This document shows positions 10,911 to 19,625 of a stretch of DNA of 64,000 nt, piece by piece. Position 1 is the first letter of the stretch. The number at the start of each line of letters is the position of its first letter. This DNA is from Sinomonas atrocyanea (lineage in GTDB: Bacteria > Actinomycetota > Actinomycetes > Actinomycetales > Micrococcaceae). The position numbers and the translations under genes were made by a program. The stretch spans positions 1,550,001-1,614,000 of the forward strand of contig NZ_CP014518.1 in NCBI RefSeq assembly GCF_001577305.1, written 5' to 3'. The notes under the pieces are model-generated. The model was not told the origin of the DNA and searched no databases. It was given only the letters and a program-made list of their open reading frames with translations.

Positions 10911-10939
10911 TTTGCAATGCCCGAGGGCGGCCGTAGGCT
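10911..10939 (+). promoter_or_regulatory. Predicted promoter of regulator C
   Basis: TTTGCA at 10911-10916 and TAGGCT at 10934-10939 are separated by exactly 17 bp, as for a housekeeping sigma factor. The inferred leader is about 40 bases, ending in the GAGGTGGAGG ribosome site before ATG 10987. Confidence 0.5.
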
Positions 10940-10986
10940 GTGCCTGTTCGGGCGGCTGGGGGCCCACGTCCGAGGTGGAGGCACAG

Positions 10987-13704
10987 ATGGGCAACAACAT
11001 ACCGAGCCTGGTGGAGGCGGGCGGCGCAGCCGGCGCGCCTGCGCCGCCCACGGAGCGGCAGGCGGACAGGCGGCACTGGGCCACGCTCGTGCGCCAGCCC
11101 GAGCTGGACACAGCGGTCGGGGCGCTCACCCAGGACTCCAGCCTCGGCGTGGTGATCACTGGAGCCCCCGGAGTGGGGAAGTCCTTCCTCGCAGGCGCCG
11201 TGCTCTCCGCCCTCGGACCCAACGTGCACACCATGCGGCTGCGTGCCTCGTCCGGCCCGTCCGGGCCCGGGGCGCCCCCCTCCACCTGCCTCGGTCCGCT
11301 CCTCGCCCGGCTCCCCAAGTCCGCCCCGTCCTCGGGCACCGGCCTGCTCCTGGCCCTTGAGCGCATGCTCGCCGACGACGCGGCGGGCCGCGACGTCGTG
11401 CTCACCCTCGACCTCGTGGGGCCGCTCGCGGAGGACAGCGTGGCCGTGCTCATGCACCTCGTCCTCAGCCGCGCGGCGCGGCTGCTGGCGATCGCGCCCG
11501 CCGTCGCAGATCTCCCCCCGGACCTCGCCCGCCTCGTCCGCGGCGGACGCATCAGGGAGATCGCGCTCGGCCGGATCGGCGTGCCCGAGACGCGCAGGCT
11601 CGTGGCCGCGATCGTGGGCGGCAGGGTGGCGTCGTCGACCATCGGCGAGGTGCACTACGCCTGCGGGGGCAATCCCGCCGAGGTGTACGGGATCGTCCAC
11701 CGCGAGCGCGCCCGCGGGAACCTGCACGAGCGGGGCGGGGTGTGGACCCTCGACCGCTCGGTCCGGCCGGAGCCGGTAAGGGGCGCGGACGACCTCATCC
11801 GCGCGCGCTGGGCCCGGGAGTCCCAGGATGTCAGGGAGGTCATCGAGCAGCTCGCAGTGGCCCGCAGGGTGCCGATCACGGCCCTCGCGGGCCTTTTTGG
11901 TTCTGAGGTCCTCGTCGACATGGAGGACCGCGGCCTCATCGCGGTCGACGCGAGCCAGCACCGCTGCGCCTACCTCCGCGAGCCGCGGATGGCCGAGCTC
12001 GTCCGGGCCAGGCTCGGGCCGGACCGCCACCGCGAGCTCGCCTCGCTCATGTCCCTCGGCGGCGCGTCGGAGGAGAGCGGCCTGGACCACGAGGAGCTCA
12101 TCTCCTACGTCGAGTGGACGCTCGAGGTCGGCAGCACGCCGGATCCCGGCCTCGTGCTGCAGTCCGCCGCGGCGGCGGTCGAGCTGTCCGAGCCGGACCG
12201 GGCGCTCGCCCTGCTCGACCGGCTGCCGGGGCTCGAGGGGCCGCTGGCCTTCGAGGCTGCCCTCCGCCGTGCGGCGGCCCTCGCGAGGCTCGAGCGCCGG
12301 GACGAAGCGCTCTCCGTCCTCGAGGCTGTGCCCGCGGACGTCCTCGGCTCGCTCGAGGCAGTGGATGCCGCGCGGCATGCGGCGGCGATGTCGGAGCTGC
12401 GCTGCTGGCTCTCCGGCGCAGGGGATGCGCTGGAGCCGCTGCGCGCGGCATGGGACCGGCTGGCCGTGCGCGCGGAGGAATCCGGGCCGGACCGCGCGGC
12501 CGCCGAGGTGCTCGACCTCGCAGAGTTCAGAGCGCACGCGTTCACCGGTGACTTCATGCCCATCCTGGCCCGCCTCGAGGCCGCGTCGCGGGACGCGGAC
12601 TCGAGCGAGGGCTTCCGGCGCGGCTGCTCCCTCGTGCTGGCGCATGCCTGGGCCGCCTGCGGGCGCGAGGCGGACGCCGCGGCGCTGCTGGCCTCGATCG
12701 AGTTCTCGGCGCCGCGGCGCACGGACGAGGGCGAGTTCATGGCGTCCGCGTTCTCCGTCTGGACTGCCATCGGGGACTGGAAGCGGTGCGTCGACCTGTT
12801 CGAGGGGTACATGGACAAGGGCGGGCGCCGGCTCACCCTGCGCGGCGGGATCGCCGAGCTGTACCTCGCCCTCGCGCACCTGGCGGCAGGGCACGGCTCG
12901 GCGGCACTCGGCCCCGTCCTCAGTGCGGCCGCGCAGCTCGAGGAGTTCCCGGCGCTCAACGCCCTCCGCGCCGCCTATGCCGCCGCCGCCCTCGCGTACG
13001 CCCAGATCGGCGACTCGGGCGAGGCCGAGCGGTTCCTCGCCCTCGCAGCCAAGGCCCGGGGGCCGATGTTCTGGCAGCTCGCCATGTGCGCCGACCAGTG
13101 CGAGGGTGCTGCCCGCACTTGGCTCGGCCAGGGCGACGGGCCCGCGGCGATGCTCGCCCGTGCGGCCCGGGACGAGGCTGCGGGGCGCACGAGCGCCGCG
13201 GGCAGCGCGGTCTTCGAGGCGAGCCTGGTCGGCGGCGAGCGGGAGTTCCTGTGGATCGAGCGGCTCGCGCACCACCGCCAGGGCCCCCTCGCCCACCTCT
13301 GCGCCGCCGTGGCCTCCGCGACGCGCCGGAGGGACGTCACCGGGCTCCTCACGGCCGCCGAGCAGGCCTACGAGCTCCGCCTGGACGCCGTCGAGGCCCG
13401 GTGTGCGGCCCTCGCCCTCGACTTCGCCCGGGGCGAGGGCAACTCGGTGGCGGCCGGCCTCGCCCAGACCCGGCTGGACCGGCTCGCGCGGGTGCTCCCG
13501 GTGCTGCCGCTCGTCCCCCAGACGCCCGCCCCGATGCTCACCGAGCGCGAGCGCCAGATCGCCGTCCTCGCGGCCTCCGGCTCCTCCAACCGGGACATCG
13601 CCGACGAGCTCGGTGTCTCCGTCCGCACGGTGGAGGGCCATCTGTACCAGGTGTTCATGAAGCTGGGGGTGAGCTCCCGTGCCGGACTGGCTGGCCTTGT
13701 CTGA
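10987..13704 (+). CDS. LuxR-family STAND ATPase regulator, second module, partner with degenerate Walker B (regulator C)
   Basis: A 905-aa colinear paralogue of the protein at 3209. Walker A is GAPGVGKS (59-66). The Walker B position reads VVLTLDLVG (137-145), so the second acidic residue is lost. The C-terminal HTH (about 850-905; SNRDIADELGVSVRTVEG) and the preceding helical region align with regulator A. The ATG at 10987 has GAGGTGGAGG upstream. An in-frame GTG at 10903 would place coding sequence over the predicted promoter and is not favoured. Regulator D follows after 40 bases. The ATPase is probably inactive or slow, so it may act as a nucleotide-bound partner of the second protein; that is inference. 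Confidence 0.85.
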   Translation: MGNNIPSLVEAGGAAGAPAPPTERQADRRHWATLVRQPELDTAVGALTQDSSLGVVITGAPGVGKSFLAGAVLSALGPNVHTMRLRASSGPSGPGAPPSTCLGPLLARLPKSAPSSGTGLLLALERMLADDAAGRDVVLTLDLVGPLAEDSVAVLMHLVLSRAARLLAIAPAVADLPPDLARLVRGGRIREIALGRIGVPETRRLVAAIVGGRVASSTIGEVHYACGGNPAEVYGIVHRERARGNLHERGGVWTLDRSVRPEPVRGADDLIRARWARESQDVREVIEQLAVARRVPITALAGLFGSEVLVDMEDRGLIAVDASQHRCAYLREPRMAELVRARLGPDRHRELASLMSLGGASEESGLDHEELISYVEWTLEVGSTPDPGLVLQSAAAAVELSEPDRALALLDRLPGLEGPLAFEAALRRAAALARLERRDEALSVLEAVPADVLGSLEAVDAARHAAAMSELRCWLSGAGDALEPLRAAWDRLAVRAEESGPDRAAAEVLDLAEFRAHAFTGDFMPILARLEAASRDADSSEGFRRGCSLVLAHAWAACGREADAAALLASIEFSAPRRTDEGEFMASAFSVWTAIGDWKRCVDLFEGYMDKGGRRLTLRGGIAELYLALAHLAAGHGSAALGPVLSAAAQLEEFPALNALRAAYAAAALAYAQIGDSGEAERFLALAAKARGPMFWQLAMCADQCEGAARTWLGQGDGPAAMLARAARDEAAGRTSAAGSAVFEASLVGGEREFLWIERLAHHRQGPLAHLCAAVASATRRRDVTGLLTAAEQAYELRLDAVEARCAALALDFARGEGNSVAAGLAQTRLDRLARVLPVLPLVPQTPAPMLTERERQIAVLAASGSSNRDIADELGVSVRTVEGHLYQVFMKLGVSSRAGLAGLV

Positions 13705-13744
13705 GAGGGAAGCGCGCCCGGAACGGAGGACGATGGAGACGACA

Positions 13745-16474
13745 ATGAATGCCTCGCGGGGATCACGGGGAGACCACCGCGACTACTCCATGGCCCCCGA
13801 CGGACTGGCCCCGACCCAGCAGGCGGTCATCTCCGCCACCGCCGAGGCGCTGCACCGCGGGGTCCCCGGCGCGGTCATCGTCTCGGGGGAGCCCGGGACG
13901 GGCAAGACCCACCTCATCAAGACGGTGACGGCCCAGCTCCGCGACGACGTCCGGTTCGTGGCCATCACGCCCGGAGAGAGCCTGCGGCACATCCCCTACG
14001 GAGCGCTGCTGCAGTGCCTGCGACATCTCACCCCGGAGGAGGCCCAGGACCGCGTCGGCATCCTGCGTGCCCTCTGGGCTGAGCTGCACGGCGCCGAGCC
14101 CCACGACGGCGGTGGACCCGAGCGGCCGATCGTGATCGTGCTGGACGACGCCCACCACCTCGACGACGACTCGGCCGGTGTCCTCGCCGAGGCCGTCGCC
14201 TCGTCATGGGTCAGGGTGCTCGCCACGGCGTCCAGCTCGGCGGGGCTCCCAGGGGACCTCCTGGACCTGTGGCGGGACGGCCTCGCGGAACGGTTCGACC
14301 TCGGCCCCCTGTCCCTCGAGGAGAGCCGGGAGGCGGCCGGGAAACGGCTCGGCGGCCGGCTCTCGATCACCGCCGCCGCGGTCCTGCACGCCCTGAGCGC
14401 GGGCAACCCGCTGCACCTCGTGCGGCTGACGGAAGAGGCCACCGCGGCCGGAACGCTCGTGCAGCGGCGCGGGATCTGGCTCCTCACCGGGGACTTCGCC
14501 AGCCGGGGCCAGGCGCTCGGCGCCCCCGTGCGCAGCGCGATGGAGTCCCTCGCCGCGGCCGAGCGGGAGGCCCTCACGCTGATCGCCCTGACCGAACCGC
14601 TGCCCCGCGCGGCCGCCCGGACCCTCATCGAGCGGGCCGTGTTCGACAGGCTCACCGACGCCGGGTGGCTGGCCGACGCGGGCCACGCGAGCGTCCGGCT
14701 CCGCTACCCCCTCGTGGCGGACGCCATCCGGGCCATGACGACCTCCACCCGCCGGCTGCACCTCCTGCGCCGGGCCACCGCTGTGGGCGGCGACGAACTG
14801 CGCCAGCCCTCGAACGAGCTGAGGCTGTTCGAGCTCGCCCTCGAAACGGGCACCATCCCGCCGTTCCACGAGCTCGCGCGGGGAGCAGCCCACGCGGTCT
14901 CGCGCTTCCGCAACGATCTGGGCCTCAGGGCCGCGGCCCTCGTCGACGGGGAGGCCGAGCGTTCGCTCATGCGGGCCATCCCGGCGCGCGCCCACCTCAA
15001 CCTCGGCGACCCGGCCGCGGCCCTGGCCGACCTGTCCCGCGGCCCCGTGGACCCGAACGACCTCGATGACGTCCTCGCCGGCACCCTCATCGGCTTCGCG
15101 GCCCGGGCCGCCCGGGGCGAGACCTCGGCGATGGACGACGACGCCGCGCGGCTCGAGCGGGCGGCCGAGGCGATCGAGCGGGGCACGCCCACGGGCGACA
15201 TCGTCTTCGGCCCCGGTCCCCGCAGCGTCGTCATGCGCAGGGCCAGGCTCCTGCGGGCCCTGGCCGCCGATGAGCGCGGGGACATCGCCGCGGTCGAGGC
15301 GGCCGTCGTCGACGAGCGCCGCGCGGTGCACGCCACGCCCCCGGCCCCGATCGAGCAGGCGCTGTGGACGCTGCTCGAGGGATCCGTGCTGCTCGCCCAG
15401 GGCCAGTACGCCACCTCGGCCCGCATGGCCGGCTCCGTCCTGGCCCAGATCGAGATCGACGACGAGCACTTCCCCCTCGAGGAGTACGGCCTCGTCCGGT
15501 ACCTCTCTGCTCTCGTCCTCGGCGGCGACTGGGCGTCCGTCGTGAAGGTGTCCGAGGGCTACACCGGTGTCCGCTCCCGCCCCATCGTCGCCTTCGGCCC
15601 AGGGCTCTACTGCGCCCGGGCGTTCGCGCTCCTGCACAGCGACCGCGGCGAGGAGGCCGTGCCGATCCTCGGCGACGTCGTCGAGAACCTCGAGCTCATG
15701 GACCCCCTCCGCCTCCTCGCCGTCGCGGCCTCCTTCGCCGCGTGGGCGGCCGCAGCGGCCGGGGACGAGGAGGGCGCGCGCGAGTACCTCGCCCGGGCCG
15801 AGGGCTGCGCCGAGGTGGGCAGCGCGGCGATGCGCGAGCTCGCCGCGATGCACCGCGCGGGCGCGGCCGAGATCCTCGAGCCCGGCGCCGGCCTGGCGGC
15901 ACTTGCCGAGATCGCCGAGCGCAACCGCGCCGCGGGCCGGCCCGGCTGGGAGCTCATCGCGTGGGTGCTCTACCTCGAGCTCGGGGGCAGGGACGAGGCC
16001 GGCCGGGCCGCGGAGGTCGCGGCGGCCGCAGAAGGATCGTGGGCCAAAGGCTGGGGCGCCTGGGCGCGCGCAGAGGCGGAGGAGCACGGCGACGCCTACC
16101 TGGCGGCTGCCGACCACTTCCGCGCGCTCGGGCTCAACCGGCGCGCGCGGGGTGCCTACGCGCGCGCGGCGGCCTGCTTCGACGCCGCCGGGGACAGGAT
16201 CGCCGCGCGCCGCGCCGGTGCCGCCGCGCGGGCCTGCGAAGGCCTGCCCGGGGCCGGAGAGGCGGGCGAGGCGGAGGAAGCCGTCCTCGCCTCGCTGCGG
16301 CTGAGCCCACGCGAGCAGGACGTCGTGGACCTCGCCGTCGAGGGCCTCAGCGACCGCCAGATCGCCGACCGGCTGCACCTGTCGGTCCGCACCGTCGAGG
16401 GCCACCTGCACCGCAGCTACGCCAAGCTCGGCATCCGCAGCCGCGAGGACCTGCGCGCCGCCGTCGAAGACTGA
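13745..16474 (+). CDS. LuxR-family STAND ATPase regulator, second module, partner with intact Walker B (regulator D)
   Basis: A 909-aa paralogue of the protein at 5955. Walker A GEPGTGKT (48-55) and Walker B IVIVLDDAHHLD (129-140) are complete. The region LVRLTEEATAAGTL...LLTGDF matches regulator B. The HTH is at about 853-909 (GLSDRQIADRLHLSVRTVEG). ATG 13745 has GGAG six bases upstream; ATG 13733 with GGAGG three bases upstream is an alternative. It is the last gene of the regulator block, directly upstream of the polysaccharide operon and separated from it by a perfect hairpin. Local control of polysaccharide genes is plausible but unproven. Confidence 0.85.
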   Translation: MNASRGSRGDHRDYSMAPDGLAPTQQAVISATAEALHRGVPGAVIVSGEPGTGKTHLIKTVTAQLRDDVRFVAITPGESLRHIPYGALLQCLRHLTPEEAQDRVGILRALWAELHGAEPHDGGGPERPIVIVLDDAHHLDDDSAGVLAEAVASSWVRVLATASSSAGLPGDLLDLWRDGLAERFDLGPLSLEESREAAGKRLGGRLSITAAAVLHALSAGNPLHLVRLTEEATAAGTLVQRRGIWLLTGDFASRGQALGAPVRSAMESLAAAEREALTLIALTEPLPRAAARTLIERAVFDRLTDAGWLADAGHASVRLRYPLVADAIRAMTTSTRRLHLLRRATAVGGDELRQPSNELRLFELALETGTIPPFHELARGAAHAVSRFRNDLGLRAAALVDGEAERSLMRAIPARAHLNLGDPAAALADLSRGPVDPNDLDDVLAGTLIGFAARAARGETSAMDDDAARLERAAEAIERGTPTGDIVFGPGPRSVVMRRARLLRALAADERGDIAAVEAAVVDERRAVHATPPAPIEQALWTLLEGSVLLAQGQYATSARMAGSVLAQIEIDDEHFPLEEYGLVRYLSALVLGGDWASVVKVSEGYTGVRSRPIVAFGPGLYCARAFALLHSDRGEEAVPILGDVVENLELMDPLRLLAVAASFAAWAAAAAGDEEGAREYLARAEGCAEVGSAAMRELAAMHRAGAAEILEPGAGLAALAEIAERNRAAGRPGWELIAWVLYLELGGRDEAGRAAEVAAAAEGSWAKGWGAWARAEAEEHGDAYLAAADHFRALGLNRRARGAYARAAACFDAAGDRIAARRAGAAARACEGLPGAGEAGEAEEAVLASLRLSPREQDVVDLAVEGLSDRQIADRLHLSVRTVEGHLHRSYAKLGIRSREDLRAAVED

Positions 16475-16504
16475 CCGGCACCCTCCCACACCACCTCTCC
16501 GTCC

Positions 16505-16541
16505 AGGCCTCCGGCCCGCCCCCGTGGCGGGCCGGAGGCCT
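16505..16541. terminator. Perfect 16-bp hairpin after regulator D
   Basis: Arms 16505-16520 and 16526-16541 are perfectly complementary around a CCCGT loop, 30 bases past the regulator D stop. No T-tract follows, as is frequent in high-GC actinobacteria. It should end the regulator transcript. Confidence 0.65.
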
Positions 16542-16822
16542 GTGGCGGGCCGAAAGCCTCTGCCGCCGCGCGCCGTCGTCCGTCCGGTCACCCCGGACAA
16601 GTAGCCCTCGCCGGGCCCGGCGGAGGGTCAGCGCCGGCCCGCGTAGTGCCCCCCGAACCGGCTGCGTACCGGGCAAGGGGTGCGCCCCCGGAAGCCCCTC
16701 GAAGCTCGCGTACTCACTACTCGTGACCCTCTTCAAGCCGGCGCGTGTACTGGTGTGCAGAAGCTTTCCGTTCGAGGCGGTGCCGCAATGCCGGGCACCG
16801 CGGCAGGGGCAAGGAGCGGGTC
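16542..16822 (+). promoter_or_regulatory. Upstream region of the polysaccharide operon
   Basis: No gene is seen here; with the preceding bases it makes a 348-bp gap. It contains CAAGTAGC (16598-16605), TGCGTACCGGG (16663-16673, an 11-mer found again at 43300-43310), and GTACTCACTACTCGTG (16710-16725). The AAGGAG ribosome site is at 16811-16816. No confident -35/-10 pair was found, so an activator or alternative sigma factor is possible. Confidence 0.5.
16710..16726 (+). promoter_or_regulatory. Candidate operator GTACTC-ACTACTCG
   Basis: Read toward the gene, GTACTC is followed directly by ACTACTCG. At 43284-43268, read toward the convergent polysaccharide operon, GTACTC is followed by GGT and ACTACTTG. 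The same two half-sites thus occur in the same order and orientation before both operons. Confidence 0.45.
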
Positions 16823-18361
16823 ATGTCCGTTGGAGCTCAGCAGGGATCAGCAGGATTCGAGCCGACCCGCGCCCGCGGGCTGGCGGAACGGATCGGGGCG
16901 TCCGCACTGGGCCTGCGGCTGCGCCGGGACCTGAGCGCGGCAGAGGCGCGCATGGCCCGGTCGGCACGGGCGCAGGGCTGGGCCCACCGCTATGCGCGGT
17001 TCCTGCGCGTCACCGACGCCCTCGTGGCGCTCGCGGCCGGGACCCTGGGCCTGCTCGTCATGAACCCGCCGCCCGGGCCGGCGGCCGCCCTCGTGGCGTT
17101 CATCCTCGTCTGGCCGTTCGCCCTCGGGCTCTCCGGCAGCCGGGACACCTCCGTGCTCGGCATCGGCGTGGACGAGTACCGGCGCGTCATCAGCGCGACG
17201 ATGCAGCTGTTCGCCCTCGTCGCGGTCGTGGTCGTCCTCACCGACGGGGTGCTGTCCGCGCGCCTGTGGGCCCTGGTCCTCGGCACCGGCTCGGCCGGGC
17301 TGCTGGCGACCCGCTCCCTGAGCCGCCGCTGGCTCCACCGCCAGCGGCAGAGCGGGATGTACCTCACCCCGGCCGTGGTCGTGGGCGAGCCGGAGGACGT
17401 CCGCTACGTGGTGCGGCGCATCTCTGCCGGCGAGGGCGCACCGTACAACGTCCTCGGCGCGATCCTGCCCGGCGGCCGCCGCGGGCAGTCCCTCACCGTC
17501 GACGGCGTGCGCCTTCCCGTGCTCAGCTCGACGGACGACGTGGTGCGCACGGTCGCGACGAAGAAGGCCGGCGCCGTGATCGTCGCCGGGCCCGTGCCGG
17601 GGGGCAACCAGTACGTCCGCGAGCTCGGCTGGAACCTCGAGGAGCACGACGCCGAGCTCGTCCTCGCGTCGTCCCTGACCAACGTCGCCGGGCCCCGCAT
17701 CCACTTCCGCCCCGTGCCGGGGCTGCCCCTCATGGAGGTCGACCTCCCGCGGTACTCGGGCACCAAGCACGTGGTGAAGCGCTGCGCGGACCTCGTGCTC
17801 GCCACGGCGGCGGTGATCGTCCTGGCGCCGGTGCTCGCGGTCCTGGCGCTGATCGTCCGGCTCGATTCTCCAGGCCCGGTGCTGTTCCGGCAGGAGCGGA
17901 TCGGCAAGGACGGCACGCCGTTCACCATGTTCAAGTTCCGCTCGATGGCCACGGATGCGGAGGCGCGCCTGGCCGCCCTCACCGAGGCCAACGAGGGGGC
18001 CGGGGTGCTGTTCAAGATGAAGGACGACCCTCGGGTCACCCGGTGCGGGGCCTGGATGCGCCGGTACTCGCTCGACGAGCTCCCGCAGTTCCTCAACGTC
18101 CTGCGGGGCGAGATGAGCCTCGTGGGCCCGCGCCCGCCCCTGGCCCGCGAGGTCGGCGGCTACGAGCGCTACACCCACCGGCGGATGCTCATCAAGCCCG
18201 GCATCACCGGCCTGTGGCAGATCAGCGGCCGTTCCGACCTCGAATGGGACGACGCGGTGCGGCTCGACCTGTACTACGTCGAGAACTGGTCCCTCACGGG
18301 AGACCTCATGATCCTGTGGCGCACGCTCCGCGCCGTGGTCTCGCCGACCGGCGCCTACTGA
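16823..18361 (+). CDS. Polyprenyl phosphoglycosyltransferase initiating exopolysaccharide synthesis
   Basis: A 512-aa membrane protein of the WbaP/CpsE type that loads the first sugar phosphate onto undecaprenyl phosphate. The N-terminal half has several hydrophobic helices (about residues 50-170) and a CoA-binding-like middle domain. The C-terminal catalytic domain (about 315-512) shows KFRSMATDA, DELPQFLNVLRGEMSLVGPRPP and KPGITGLWQISGRSD, the hallmarks of the bacterial sugar transferase family. ATG 16823 follows AAGGAG by six bases. It is the first gene of the 15-gene operon. The sugar specificity cannot be read from sequence. Confidence 0.9.
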   Translation: MSVGAQQGSAGFEPTRARGLAERIGASALGLRLRRDLSAAEARMARSARAQGWAHRYARFLRVTDALVALAAGTLGLLVMNPPPGPAAALVAFILVWPFALGLSGSRDTSVLGIGVDEYRRVISATMQLFALVAVVVVLTDGVLSARLWALVLGTGSAGLLATRSLSRRWLHRQRQSGMYLTPAVVVGEPEDVRYVVRRISAGEGAPYNVLGAILPGGRRGQSLTVDGVRLPVLSSTDDVVRTVATKKAGAVIVAGPVPGGNQYVRELGWNLEEHDAELVLASSLTNVAGPRIHFRPVPGLPLMEVDLPRYSGTKHVVKRCADLVLATAAVIVLAPVLAVLALIVRLDSPGPVLFRQERIGKDGTPFTMFKFRSMATDAEARLAALTEANEGAGVLFKMKDDPRVTRCGAWMRRYSLDELPQFLNVLRGEMSLVGPRPPLAREVGGYERYTHRRMLIKPGITGLWQISGRSDLEWDDAVRLDLYYVENWSLTGDLMILWRTLRAVVSPTGAY

Positions 18362-18419
18362 GCACCGCGGCCAGACACCGCCCTTTTCCGTTACGCACAT
18401 CATCTAGCAAGGGGAGACC

Positions 18420-19625
18420 ATGGGAGACGTTCCACATCCGCTGGCCCGGCTGAGGGGGCTCGCCGAGGGCCGGCACGGCAGCACGTTGAGAGTCGTCGTG
18501 GTCGGAGCCGGCTACTGGGGGCCCAACCTTGCCCGGAACTTCGGCCGCTCCCCGGACTGGGAGCTGGCCGCGGTCTGCGACCTCGACGTGGCGAAGGCCG
18601 CCGTGCTCGGGGCCCCCTACGGGGCACCGGCTTTCCCCTCGCTGGACGAGGCGCTCGACACGGTCGAGGTCGACGCCGTGGCCATCGCGACCCCGGCTCG
18701 GACCCACCACGGAGTGGCACTCACCGCGCTCGCGGCGGGCAAGCACGTGCTCATCGAGAAGCCGCTTGCGGACACCTGGGACAAGGGGGCGGACTTGGTG
18801 CGGGAGGCCGATGCCCACGGGCTCGTCCTCATGGCCGACCACACGTACTGCTATACCCCGGCGGTCCAGAAGATCCGCGAGATCATCCTCGACGGGGATC
18901 TCGGGGACCTCCTCTACATCGACTCCGTCCGCATCAATCTGGGCCTGATCCAGCCGGATGTGAACGTCTTCTGGGACCTCGCCCCCCACGATCTCTCCAT
19001 TCTGGACTACGTGCTCCCCGAGGGGCTCGCTCCGGAGGCGGTCTCGGCGCACGGCGCGGACCCGCTCGGCACAGGGCGGGACTGCGTGGGCCACCTCACC
19101 TTCGACCTGCCGGACGGGGCCATGGCGCACATCCACGTCAACTGGCTCAGCCCCACCAAAATCCGCCAGATGGTGATCGGCGGCACCCGGCGGACCCTGG
19201 TGTGGGACGACCTCAATCCGCAGCAGCGGCTGAGCGTCTACGACCGCGGGGTCCAGCTCCCGCGCAAGAGCCCGCGGGGCGGCCTCGAGCGGCGGGACGC
19301 CGCGGTGTCCTACCGGCTCGGCGACACGTGGTCGCCGGCGCTGCCGGAACGCGAGGCTCTCGGGGCCATGGTCGCCGAGTTCGCCGGCGCCATCCGCTCA
19401 GGGCGCTCGCCCGCGACGAGCGGCGAGTCCGCGCTCCGTGTGCTGGGCCTCCTCGAGGCCTCGAGCCGCAGCATCGCCCACCAGGGCGCCCAGGCCTCCG
19501 TCGCCGCGCTCGACGGGGCCTCCGGCACCGGGGGCAGCCGGGAGGCCAGCGTCGTCGACCTCGCCGGTCACACGTCCCGGAGCACGTTCGTCGAGAGCGC
19601 CGCGGCCCAGGAGTCGGGGTCATGA
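18420..19625 (+). CDS. Gfo/Idh/MocA-family NAD(P)-dependent sugar dehydrogenase
   Basis: A 401-aa oxidoreductase. The Rossmann motif VVVVGAGYWGPN lies at residues 25-36 and the EKPLA motif with its conserved Lys at about 113-117. Its sequence and setting resemble nucleotide-sugar 3-dehydrogenases (WlbA/WbpB or UDP-GlcNAc 3-dehydrogenase type), which make a 3-keto sugar for a DegT-type aminotransferase. Two such aminotransferases and acetyltransferases follow, supporting synthesis of a 3-acetamido sugar. The last ~50 residues are a poorly conserved Ala/Ser-rich tail. AAGGGGAG precedes the ATG. The exact substrate (UDP-GlcNAc versus UDP-GlcNAcA) is undetermined. Confidence 0.85.
   Translation: MGDVPHPLARLRGLAEGRHGSTLRVVVVGAGYWGPNLARNFGRSPDWELAAVCDLDVAKAAVLGAPYGAPAFPSLDEALDTVEVDAVAIATPARTHHGVALTALAAGKHVLIEKPLADTWDKGADLVREADAHGLVLMADHTYCYTPAVQKIREIILDGDLGDLLYIDSVRINLGLIQPDVNVFWDLAPHDLSILDYVLPEGLAPEAVSAHGADPLGTGRDCVGHLTFDLPDGAMAHIHVNWLSPTKIRQMVIGGTRRTLVWDDLNPQQRLSVYDRGVQLPRKSPRGGLERRDAAVSYRLGDTWSPALPEREALGAMVAEFAGAIRSGRSPATSGESALRVLGLLEASSRSIAHQGAQASVAALDGASGTGGSREASVVDLAGHTSRSTFVESAAAQESGS

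Noticed and set aside
15364..18453. A 1,029-codon plus-strand frame spanning regulator D, the intergenic region and the phosphoglycosyltransferase
   Set aside because: It is out of phase with both real genes and encodes an Arg/Pro/Gly-rich string without motifs.
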